From: Agromyces albus
GTDB taxonomy: Bacteria; Actinomycetota; Actinomycetes; Actinomycetales; Microbacteriaceae
Assembly: GCF_030815405.1 (NCBI RefSeq)
Contig: NZ_JAUSWX010000001.1
Location: forward strand, 1,922,001 to 1,986,000
Direction of reading: 5' to 3'
DNA: 64,000 nucleotides
The notes under the pieces are model-generated. The model did not search any database. It was given only the letters and a program-made list of their open reading frames with translations, and was not told where the DNA came from. Numbering within the stretch: position 1 is the first letter of the stretch; every line of letters begins with the position of its first letter. Both the position numbers and the translations under genes were made by a program. Shown one piece after another: positions 57,129 through 64,000 of this stretch.

Positions 57129-58232
57129 ATGTTCTTCGCAGAAGTTCCCCCAGACGAGCCGACGCCGCTGAGCGTCGACTTCTGGACGAGCATCGCGCAG
57201 TTCTGGGCCGACAACTGGGGCACGATCGTCGGCAAGCTCGTCTCGGTCGCCGTGATCGTCGCGATCGCGTTCCTCATCCGGTGGGTCTTCCACTTCGTCA
57301 TCGACCGGGTCGTCACCCGCATCGTCTCCGGGGTGAAGAAGAAGCAGGACGTCACCGACACCCAGGCGCTGCAGGCGTCGCCGCTCGCCGCAGTGCGCCT
57401 CGTGCAGCGCACCCGCACGCTCGGCACCCTCCTGCGCAACGTCGTGAACGTGACGCTCTTCATCGTCGGCACGCTCATGATCGTGGGCGTCATCGACGCG
57501 ACCATCCTCGGTTCGTTCGCGCTGCTGTCGGCCGCGATCGGCGCCGGCCTCGGCTTCGGCGCGCAGAACATCGTGAAGGACGTGCTCAACGGCCTCTTCA
57601 TGGTCATCGAGGACCAGCTCGGCGTCGGCGACGTCGTCGACCTCGGCCCTGCCACGGGCATCGTCGAAGAGGTGCAGATCCGCATCACGAAGGTGCGCGA
57701 CGTGAACGGCACGCTCTGGTTCGTGCGCAACGGCGAGATCCTGCGGGTCGGCAACATGTCGCAGGGCTGGTCGCGGGTCATCCTCGATCTCGCGGTGCCC
57801 TATGAGGCCGACATCGAGACGGTCGAGGCCGAGATGCTCCGCACCGCCGCCGAGCTCGCCCAGACGAGCAAGTGGCGCTCGCGCGTGCTCGAGAAGCCCG
57901 AGGTGTGGGGGCTCGAGTCGATCTCCGACGACGCGATGGTGATCCGCATCGTCATGAAGGTGCGCACCTCGTCGAAAGACGACATCGCCAGGGAGCTCCG
58001 GATGCGCCTGAAGCGTACGCTCGATGCAATGGACGTGAAGCTTCCGAGCCTCAACAGCGTCGTGCTCACCGGCTTCGACGGCGCCACCCGGGTGAAGGGT
58101 GCGAAACCCCCGAAGACCGCGCCGAGCGCGGTCGTCGCGGGGCCCGATGACGCCGGCGCCGTCAAGGGGCGACAGCCGAAGGCACCTCGAGCTCCGAAGA
58201 CGAAGAACCCGCCGAACGGAGGCACCGCGTGA
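57129..58232 (+). CDS. Mechanosensitive ion channel (MscS family)
   Basis: The 367-residue channel has two or three N-terminal helices (34-60, 105-130), and then the pore helix region FALLSAAIGAGLGFGAQNIVKDVLNGLFMVIE, the MscS signature. A beta domain carries EDQLGVGDVVDLGPATGIVEEVQIRITKVRD with the conserved VEEV. A C-terminal basic tail (KPPKTAPS, KAPRAPKTKNPP) is disordered. It releases osmolytes on hypo-osmotic shock. ATG 57129 is likely leaderless (TAGACT ends nine bases before). It overlaps the globin start. Confidence 0.93.
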   Translation: MFFAEVPPDEPTPLSVDFWTSIAQFWADNWGTIVGKLVSVAVIVAIAFLIRWVFHFVIDRVVTRIVSGVKKKQDVTDTQALQASPLAAVRLVQRTRTLGTLLRNVVNVTLFIVGTLMIVGVIDATILGSFALLSAAIGAGLGFGAQNIVKDVLNGLFMVIEDQLGVGDVVDLGPATGIVEEVQIRITKVRDVNGTLWFVRNGEILRVGNMSQGWSRVILDLAVPYEADIETVEAEMLRTAAELAQTSKWRSRVLEKPEVWGLESISDDAMVIRIVMKVRTSSKDDIARELRMRLKRTLDAMDVKLPSLNSVVLTGFDGATRVKGAKPPKTAPSAVVAGPDDAGAVKGRQPKAPRAPKTKNPPNGGTA

Positions 58233-58699
58233 CCGACCAACCGCAGAGCATCACACCCGGCTCTGGTCCTGCGCAGCCCGCGGCCGTGCCGTTGCGGGGC
58301 AGCGAGCACGGTGCCGCCGTCGGCCAGTCGTTCCACGAGTCCGTCGGTGGACGGCCGACCTTCGAGCGACTTGTCGCCGAGTTCTACCGAGGGGTAGCCG
58401 ACGACCCCGTACTGCGGCCGATGTATCCCGAAGACGACCTCGGTCCCGCCGCCGAGCGCCTGCTGATGTTCCTCGAGCAGTACTGGGGCGGACCGGGCAC
58501 GTACAGCGAGCAGCGGGGGCATCCGCGTCTCCGCATGCGCCACCAGCCGTTCAAGGTGAACCCCGAGGCACGCGACCGCTGGCTCGCGCATATGCGCGCC
58601 GCCGTCGACACGCTCGATCTCCCGCCGCTCGCCGAGGCTACCCTCTGGGACTACCTGCAGCGCGCCGCCCTCGCTATGGTGAACACCTTCGACGACTGA
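58229..58699 (+). CDS. glbO: Group II truncated hemoglobin
   Basis: The 156-residue globin has the truncated fold: RPTFERLVAEFYRGVADDPVLRPMYPED (helices B, CD), FLEQYWGGPGTYSEQRGHPRLRMRH (the GGP motif with Trp and Tyr around the heme), the proximal His in HPRLRMRHQPF, and LWDYLQRAAL near the end. This is group II (TrHbO) as in mycobacterial GlbO. A 25-residue N-terminal extension is unstructured. The GTG start overlaps the MscS stop by four bases. The role may be oxygen or peroxide handling. Confidence 0.92.
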   Translation: MTDQPQSITPGSGPAQPAAVPLRGSEHGAAVGQSFHESVGGRPTFERLVAEFYRGVADDPVLRPMYPEDDLGPAAERLLMFLEQYWGGPGTYSEQRGHPRLRMRHQPFKVNPEARDRWLAHMRAAVDTLDLPPLAEATLWDYLQRAALAMVNTFDD

Positions 58700-58744
58700 C
58701 GCCGCACCGGCAACCGCTGCACCACCCGAGACGAAGGAGTCCAT

Positions 58745-60413
58745 GTGGCTGCTACCCCCTCCCCTGCATCCGCGCCCGACGCGATCATCATCGGAGCGGG
58801 CTTGTCGGGTCTCGTCGCGGCCGCCGAACTCGTCGATGCGGGCAAGCACATCCTGATCGTCGACCAGGAGCCCGAGGCCACCTTCGGCGGCCAGGCGTGG
58901 TGGTCGTTCGGCGGACTCTTCCTCGTCGATTCGCCCGAGCAGCGCCGCATGGGCGTGCGCGACTCGCTCGAGCTTGCACGACAGGACTGGGACGGCACCG
59001 CCGGCTTCGACCGCGACGAAGACGAGTGGGGGCGCCGCTGGGCCGACGCCTATCTCGAGTTCGCCGCCGGCGAGAAGCGCGCCTGGCTGCACGAGAAGGG
59101 CGTGCGGTTCTTCCCCGTCGTGGGCTGGGCCGAGCGCGGCGGGTACAACGCGATCGGGCACGGCAACTCCGTGCCGCGCTTCCACATCACGTGGGGCACC
59201 GGCCCCGGCGTGCTCGCGCCGTTCATCGCGCGGGTGAAGGCCGGCGAGGCGGCGGGTCTCGTCGAGATCCGCCATCGTCACCGAGTCGACGAGCTCATCG
59301 TCGAGGGCGGCGCGGTCGTGGGCGTGCGCGGCGCCGTGCTGGCAGACGATCCCGCCGAGCGCGGCGAGCCGAGCAATCGCGACGTGACCGGCGACTTCGA
59401 GCTGCGCGCACCGGCCGTCGTGGTCGCTTCGGGCGGCATCGGCGGCAACCACGAGCTCGTCCGCCAATTCTGGCCGAAACGCATGGGCGAGGCACCCCGC
59501 CGCGATGCTCTCGGGCGTGCCCGCGCACGTCGACGGCCGCATGCTGCCGATCTCCGAGACGGCAGGCGCGCGACTCGTCAACGGCGACCGCATGTGGCAT
59601 TACACCGAGGGCATCACGAACTGGCAGCCGGTGTGGCCGCTGCACGGCATCCGCATCCTGCCCGGGCCGTCATCGCTCTGGTTCGACGCGAACGGCAAGC
59701 GGATGCCGGTGCCGCTCTTCCCCGGCTTCGACACGCTCGGCACGCTCGAGCACATCGTCGCCACCGGGCACGCGCATTCGTGGTTCGTGCTCACGCAGAA
59801 GATCATCGAGAAGGAGTTCGCACTCTCGGGCAGCGAGCAGAACCCCGACCTGACGGGCAAGGACGTGCGACTGCTCGCGCAACGCGTGCGACCCGGAGCC
59901 CCGGCACCCGTCGAGGCGTTCAAGCAGCACGGCGTCGACTTCGTCGTCGCCGAGACCCTGCCCGAGCTCCTCGAGGGCATGCGCGGCCTCTCCCCCAGCA
60001 CCGAGCTCGACACCGCGAACATTGAACGCGAGATCGTGGCGCGCGACCGTGAGCTCGACAACGAGTTCTCGAAGGACCTCCAGCTCACCGCCGTTCGCGC
60101 GGCCCGCAAGTATCGCGGCGACAAGCTCATCCGCGTCGCGACGCCGCACAAGATCCTCGACCCGAAGGCCAGGCCGCTCATCGCCGTGAAGCTCCACCTG
60201 CTCACGCGCAAGAGCCTCGGCGGCATCCAGACCGACCTGGAATCGCGAGCGCTCGGCGCCGACGGCGCGCCCGTACCCGGCCTCTACGCGGTCGGCGAGG
60301 CCGCCGGGTTCGGCGGCGGCGGCGTACACGGGTATCGCGCGCTCGAGGGCACCTTCCTCGGCGGATGCCTCTTCACCGGTCGATCCGCGGGGCGGTCGAT
60401 CGCGAAAGCCTAG
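58745..60413 (+). pseudogene. FAD-binding dehydrogenase (3-ketosteroid-dehydrogenase-like), one-base frameshift
   Basis: The N-terminal FAD-binding motif is DAIIIGAGLSGLVAAAEL, and FGGQAWWSFGGLFLVDSPEQ follows. In a second frame the protein continues with MLSGVPAHVDGRMLP and ends GLYAVGEAAGFGGGGVHGYRALEGTFLGG, the FAD-binding finish. The frame changes at the C-run 59495-59498; with three Cs the sequence reads APAAMLSGVP. This is COG3573-type FAD dehydrogenase resembling ketosteroid dehydrogenases. The start is GTG 58745 with GAAGGAG upstream. The stop overlaps the next gene on the other strand. It is a sequencing error or recent pseudogene. Confidence 0.85.
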
Positions 60414-61090
60414 GCCTTCAGCGTCCACGGCTTGCGCCGCACGAGCACGTGGCCGCGCCGCGACGAGAGCCGGGTCCACGGGCCGGTCTCGAATAGCTTG
60501 ACCGTGTCGTCGCCGAGGAACCCCAGGCTGTAGGCGGCGAACGCCGCGCCGGTCGGCACGTATTCGAGCCCTTCGACGCCGCGCCCCCAGACCTCGGAGC
60601 GCACGCGCTGCACGAGTTGCTCCCCCGTGCCGGCCGGGATCGCCTGGGCGACCTCGTCGATGCCGTGTCGGGCCGCTGTCTCGAGTGTTGCGGCATCCGT
60701 CTCGCCGAGAGGCCGCCAGCCGCCTCGCGGCGGCGAGATGCCCGCCCAGGTGACCGTGTTCACCTCGGGTGGTCGCGACATCGACACCGGACGCGACTCG
60801 TCGTCTTCGCCGACCTCGGCGCGAGCGCGCACGATGCGGTCGACGAGGGAGCGCATCGGGACGACCGAGTCGAACTCCTCGTCGTCGGCGAGCGCGAAGG
60901 TGCGCAGGCCGAGCACCGTGGGACTCTCGTCGAGGATCCCGCGCGGATAGAGGATCGCGGTGTACACCGCGAGGATGCCGGAACCGGCGATCAGGCGCAC
61001 CGAACCGTCTTCGACGCGGCCTGCGCGTTGAAGATAGGTGTGCAGGTCGCCGAGTGAAAGGCTGTCCGCGAGCGTGAGTTGTTGAACCAT
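60410..61090 (-). CDS. Conserved hypothetical protein
   Basis: The 226-residue soluble protein begins MVQQLTLADSLSLGDLHTYLQRAGRVEDGSVRLIAGSG, and later has GLRTFALADDEEFDSVVPMRSLVDRIVRAR and GRGVEGLEYVPTGAAFAAYSLGFL. I do not recognise a named family. No signal, helix or catalytic motif is visible. ATG 61090 has AGGAG directly before it, unusually close. It is convergent with the FAD dehydrogenase (stops share CTAG) and divergent from tesB by 93 bases. Confidence 0.75.
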   Translation of the reverse strand: MVQQLTLADSLSLGDLHTYLQRAGRVEDGSVRLIAGSGILAVYTAILYPRGILDESPTVLGLRTFALADDEEFDSVVPMRSLVDRIVRARAEVGEDDESRPVSMSRPPEVNTVTWAGISPPRGGWRPLGETDAATLETAARHGIDEVAQAIPAGTGEQLVQRVRSEVWGRGVEGLEYVPTGAAFAAYSLGFLGDDTVKLFETGPWTRLSSRRGHVLVRRKPWTLKA

Positions 61091-61183
61091 CTCCTGTCTA
61101 AACTACCAAGGTGCGCCGCCGCCACCGGCGGCCCGCGCTCCGCCGGCGATCGGGCGGCCCCTGCCAACCGACACGGAGGAACG

Positions 61184-62065
61184 ATGACCAGCCCCATCGA
61201 CGGCCTGCTGAGCACCCTGCACCTCACCGACACGGGTGCTCGCACCACCGAAGACATCTTCACCGGGCCGTCGCAATGGATGCCGCTCGGGCGTGTCTTC
61301 GGCGGGCAGGTGCTCGCACAGTCGCTCGTCGCAGCCATGCACACGGTGCCCACCGACCGGGCGATCCACTCGATGCACGGGTACTTCCTGCGACCGGGCG
61401 ATGTGCAGCATCCGATCACCTTCTCGGTCGACCGAATCCACGACGGACGGTCGTTCTCGACTCGTCGCACGCAGGCCTTCCAGCACGGCGTGCCCATCCT
61501 CTCGCTCATCGCCTCGTTCCAAGACGGCGACGAGGGCATCGAGCATCAGGTCGACATGCCCGACGACATTCCCGACCCCGAGAGCCTGCCGTCGACCGCC
61601 GACGTGCTCGGCGGCATCGACCACGACGCCGCGCGCTACTGGTCGAACGATCGGGCGTTCGACGTGCGGCACATCCCCTCGCCGATCTACCTCTCGGTCG
61701 AGGGCGAGCGGATGCCGCGGCAGGCCGTCTGGATGAAGGCCTTCGGTCGTCTCTCCGACGATCCGAAGCAGCATCGCGCCGCGCTCGCCTACGCGAGCGA
61801 CTACTCGATCCTCGAGCCCGTGCTGCGCGCGCACGGCGTGCCGTGGGCGACGCCGGGGCTCAAGGTCGCGAGCCTCGACCACGCGATGTGGTGGCACCGC
61901 GACGCGCGCGTCGACGAGTGGCTGCTGTTCGTGCAGGAATCGCCCTCCGCCAGTGGCGGGCGCGGACTCTCCCTCGGCCGTATCTACACGCGGCAGGGCG
62001 TGCTCATCGCGAGCGTCGCCCAAGAGGGCATGGTGCGCGTGCCGGGCTTCGATGCATTCGACTGA
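61184..62065 (+). CDS. tesB: Acyl-CoA thioesterase II
   Basis: The 293-residue double-hotdog thioesterase hydrolyses acyl-CoA to fatty acid and CoA. GRVFGGQVLAQSLVAAMHTVP near 36-56 and LRPGDVQHPITFSVDRIHDGRSFSTRR give the first domain. LKVASLDHAMWWHRDARVDEWLLFVQESPSASGGRGLSLGRIYTR gives the second, with Asp in SLDHAMWWH. ATG 61184 has CGGAGGAACG upstream. It may recycle CoA from fatty acid metabolism. Confidence 0.94.
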   Translation: MTSPIDGLLSTLHLTDTGARTTEDIFTGPSQWMPLGRVFGGQVLAQSLVAAMHTVPTDRAIHSMHGYFLRPGDVQHPITFSVDRIHDGRSFSTRRTQAFQHGVPILSLIASFQDGDEGIEHQVDMPDDIPDPESLPSTADVLGGIDHDAARYWSNDRAFDVRHIPSPIYLSVEGERMPRQAVWMKAFGRLSDDPKQHRAALAYASDYSILEPVLRAHGVPWATPGLKVASLDHAMWWHRDARVDEWLLFVQESPSASGGRGLSLGRIYTRQGVLIASVAQEGMVRVPGFDAFD

Positions 62066-62166
62066 ATGAATCCTGTGGGATTCCACATGTCCTCGCTCGG
62101 AGAGTTCACAATTGGGGCATTGGGCGCACAAACTGCGCGAGCGACTCCAGCGAAGGAGCTCCTGCG

Positions 62167-62658
62167 ATGACCGATCCCACCGACATCACGAGGCGCACCG
62201 CACTGACCATCGGGTCGGTCGGAGCGATCGGGGGTGCTCTCGCACTCGCCGCGTGCTCGACGGATGCCCCCGACACCGTGCCCACGGCGACGTCGACTCC
62301 TTCGCCCACGGTGACCGACGAGGCGCCCGCTGATCCGACCACTGCGCCCGACGCGCCGCCTGCCGGTGGCGACATCGCCGCCCTGGCCGACGTACCCGTC
62401 GGCGGCAGCATCGATGCGAGCATCGACGGGAAGCCGGCGCTCATCGCGCAGCCGACCGCGGGACAGGTGGTCGCCTTCAGTGCGATCTGCACTCATCAGC
62501 AGTGCAAGGTGGCTGCTGCTGGGGCGGAGTTCCATTGCCCGTGCCACGGATCGATGTTCGACGCGGCGACGGGCGACGTGATCCAAGGCCCCGCCCTCGA
62601 ACCGCTCTCACCCATCGCCGTCGCCGTCGCCGGCGACCGGATCGTCGCGGCGTCGTGA
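62167..62658 (+). CDS. Rieske (2Fe-2S) lipoprotein, Tat-exported
   Basis: The 163-residue protein has a Tat motif (RRTALTIG, Arg9-Arg10), a hydrophobic stretch and a lipobox ending LAAC (Cys30), and then a Thr/Pro/Ala linker. The Rieske cluster motifs are CTHQQC (Cys108, His110, Cys113) and CPCHGS (Cys124, Cys126, His127). It would hold a 2Fe-2S cluster at the outer membrane face and pass electrons. The DUF2231-like gene starts three bases after its stop, so the two probably act together. Confidence 0.9.
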   Translation: MTDPTDITRRTALTIGSVGAIGGALALAACSTDAPDTVPTATSTPSPTVTDEAPADPTTAPDAPPAGGDIAALADVPVGGSIDASIDGKPALIAQPTAGQVVAFSAICTHQQCKVAAAGAEFHCPCHGSMFDAATGDVIQGPALEPLSPIAVAVAGDRIVAAS

Positions 62659-62660
62659 CG

Positions 62661-63191
62661 ATGGAAGACTTCGACTACACCTTCGCCGGCTTGCCGCTGC
62701 ACGTGCTCCTCGTGCATGTCGTCCTCGTGGCGACGCCTCTCGTCGCGCTCGCGCTCGTGCTCATCGCGGCGTGGCCGGCGGCCCGGCGCGTGCTCTGGCT
62801 TCCGCTGCTCCTGGCTGCGGCGGTGCTCCTCCCCCTCGGTCTCTTCACGATCGAGGCGGGCAAGTGGCTCGAGCAAAGAGTGCCGCCGGCGCCGCTGATC
62901 CAGGAGCACACCGCGCAGGGTGAGAATATCGTGCCGTGGCTCATCACCCTGCTCGTGCTCGGAGGAGTGATCGCCGCGTGGGCGGTGGTCGAACTGCCCG
63001 TCGCCCGGCGCACGACGCAGCCAGAGCGGGTAGTGCCGGGCCGCGGCATCCGGATCGCGGTGGGTGCTCTGCTCACGGTTGCGGCGATCGCGGTGGCCGC
63101 GGGCTCGACGTGGACGCTCGTGCAGATCGGCGAGGCCGGAAGCCGGGCCGTGTGGGAGGGATCGTTCAGCGACGAGCCGCTCGAGCGGTGA
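62661..63191 (+). CDS. DUF2231-like membrane protein
   Basis: The 176-residue protein has four membrane helices: LPLHVLLVHVVLVATPLVALALVLIA, LLLAAAVLLPLGLFTIEA, VPWLITLLVLGGVIAAWAVV and IAVGALLTVAAIAVAAG. The first helix carries two histidines in the DUF2231 pattern GLPLHxLLVH, a possible heme or metal site. ATG 62661 was chosen, but GTG 62655 would overlap the Rieske stop. The pairing with a Rieske protein suggests an electron-transfer partner (inference). Confidence 0.82.
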   Translation: MEDFDYTFAGLPLHVLLVHVVLVATPLVALALVLIAAWPAARRVLWLPLLLAAAVLLPLGLFTIEAGKWLEQRVPPAPLIQEHTAQGENIVPWLITLLVLGGVIAAWAVVELPVARRTTQPERVVPGRGIRIAVGALLTVAAIAVAAGSTWTLVQIGEAGSRAVWEGSFSDEPLER

Positions 63192-63194
63192 CGC

Positions 63195-63671
63195 TCAGCG
63201 TCGCCGGAACGAGATCGGCTCGCCGAGGTAGGGCTGCCACGCCGCGCGCTCACGGTCGTCGATGCGGCGCGGGCGCTCGGTGGCGGCGTCGACGAGCACG
63301 ATCGTCGTGACGGCCCGGGTGTAGAGCACCCGGGGCGAGTTGCCGTCGGGCGAGTACACCTCGTAGCAGACGTCGAGGCTCGCACCGCCCATGTGGCCGA
63401 TCCAGAGCTCGATGTCGACCGGTTGGCGCTGATACGGGATCGGTGCGAGGTACTCGACCTCCTGCCGGGCGATGAGCGTGATCGTGTTCGCGCCAGGCGT
63501 GGCGTCGAGCACCGCGGTGCTCGCGCCGACCGCGTGCTCGGACGTGTCGTCGCTGATCCAGAAGGCCTGGATGCGGGCCTCTTCGAGCAGGCTCAGCATG
63601 CGGGCGTTGTTCACGTGCCCGTACGCATCGAGATCGGACCACCGCAGTGGCGTGGGCACATGCAGGCGCAT
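63195..63671 (-). CDS. Acyl-CoA thioesterase (hotdog, 4HBT type)
   Basis: The 158-residue protein has the 4-hydroxybenzoyl-CoA thioesterase pattern: PLRWSDLDAYGHVNNARMLSLLEEAR, with Asp and His in the catalytic DxDxxGHVNN, and then RQEVEYLAPIPYQRQPVDIELWIG. It would hydrolyse an acyl-CoA thioester; the substrate is not known. ATG 63671 is directly next to the ettA stop, so the gene likely follows ettA in one unit. Confidence 0.92.
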   Translation of the reverse strand: MRLHVPTPLRWSDLDAYGHVNNARMLSLLEEARIQAFWISDDTSEHAVGASTAVLDATPGANTITLIARQEVEYLAPIPYQRQPVDIELWIGHMGGASLDVCYEVYSPDGNSPRVLYTRAVTTIVLVDAATERPRRIDDRERAAWQPYLGEPISFRRR

Positions 63672-63672
63672 G

Positions 63673-64000
63673 TCAGTCCCTGGTGAGCTTGCGGTACGCC
63701 GACCGGTGCGGCTTCGCCGCGTCGGGGCCGAGACGCTCGATCTTGTTCGCCTCGTACGACTCGAAGTTGCCCTCGAACCAATACCAGTTCGACGGGTCGT
63801 CGTCGGTGCCCTCGTACGAGAGGATGTGCGTCGCGATGCGGTCGAGGAACCACCGGTCGTGGGTGATGACCACGGCGCAGCCGGGGAACTCGAGCAGCGC
63901 GTTCTCGAGGCTCGACAGCGTCTCGACGTCGAGGTCGTTCGTGGGCTCGTCGAGAAGCAGCAGGTTGCCGCCCTGCTTCAGGGTGAGCGCGAGGTTCAGG
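63673..64000 (-). CDS. ettA: Energy-dependent translational throttle protein EttA (C-terminal part)
   Basis: The last 108 residues of an ABC-F protein are in the window and the rest lies beyond the edge. [52 protein letters not shown] is split by the Walker B ([10 protein letters not shown]) and His switch, and the C-terminal arm [31 protein letters not shown] is EttA-specific. The family sits on the ribosome E-site and gates translation by energy state. It is not an export ATPase. Confidence 0.95.
   Translation of the reverse strand, partial: LNLALTLKQGGNLLLLDEPTNDLDVETLSSLENALLEFPGCAVVITHDRWFLDRIATHILSYEGTDDDPSNWYWFEGNFESYEANKIERLGPDAAKPHRSAYRKLTRD

Overview
The window is one strand-mixed chromosomal segment of a high-GC Gram-positive actinobacterium, most likely a member of the Microbacteriaceae and possibly Agromyces or a close relative (inference). 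The evidence is roughly 70% GC, many GTG starts, leaderless-looking genes, the sepH-DUF4193-DUF3093-dut-DUF3710-DUF3159 block, DUF3000 next to a ribonuclease D/HRDC protein, a GlnR-type operator ahead of amtB, and the tig-clpP1-clpP2-clpX order. It is nearly all chromosomal housekeeping DNA. I see no prophage, insertion sequence, CRISPR array or rRNA.

Layout. 1-2761: glycan assembly, with a divergent GT9 heptosyltransferase-like gene (cut by the window edge), a two-domain HldE heptose kinase/adenylyltransferase carrying a one-base frameshift, and a GT2 glycosyltransferase. 2771-3424: three tRNAs on the minus strand (Val-GAC, Cys-GCA, Gly-GCC) and one on plus (Val-CAC). 3528-9731: VOC protein, an orphan PemK/MazF toxin, amtB behind a GlnR operator, zapE, a rhodanese/SufE pair and an alpha/beta hydrolase. 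9822-15025: DUF3000, RNase D/HRDC, then the fadA-fadB beta-oxidation operon. 15125-22234: dxs, a GNAT gene and an aminotransferase-fold gene, then aconitase. A diverged ~75-bp direct repeat flanks the GNAT gene, and the aminotransferase has lost its PLP lysine.

22390-26813: the actinobacterial dut/sepH block and a small DUF6504-like gene with an in-frame duplication. 26853-32466: the proteostasis run clpX, an AAA ATPase, clpP2, clpP1, a frameshifted TPR gene and trigger factor, with tRNA-Pro upstream. 32670-36437: a 1255-residue polytopic membrane protein with an N-terminal zinc ribbon. 36390-39295: an NTF2-like remnant, tRNA-Gly(TCC), a CDF transporter, a DHFR-like protein, a YciI protein and Dps. 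39350-43033: an operon of a multicopper oxidase lipoprotein with a NarL-type two-component system. 43118-47851: amidohydrolase/PaiB pair, then DUF2332-rpiB-fpg.

47983-57117: two paralogous aminopeptidase N genes flank an ABC exporter and a second NarL-type two-component system. 57129-60413: MscS channel, group-II truncated globin and a frameshifted FAD dehydrogenase. 60410-64000: an unidentified conserved protein, TesB thioesterase, a Rieske lipoprotein with a DUF2231-like membrane protein, a hotdog thioesterase, and the C-terminal part of ettA at the edge.

Single-base frameshifts break three otherwise intact genes (hldE, the TPR gene, the FAD dehydrogenase). Two fall in four-base homopolymers, so assembly error is as likely as real inactivation. 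The most unusual observation is the aminotransferase without its catalytic lysine beside a duplicated promoter/start region. I found no clearly new multi-gene system; the multicopper oxidase/two-component operon, the ABC/two-component unit between the pepN paralogues and the ATPase embedded in the clp run are the best candidates for unexplored function.
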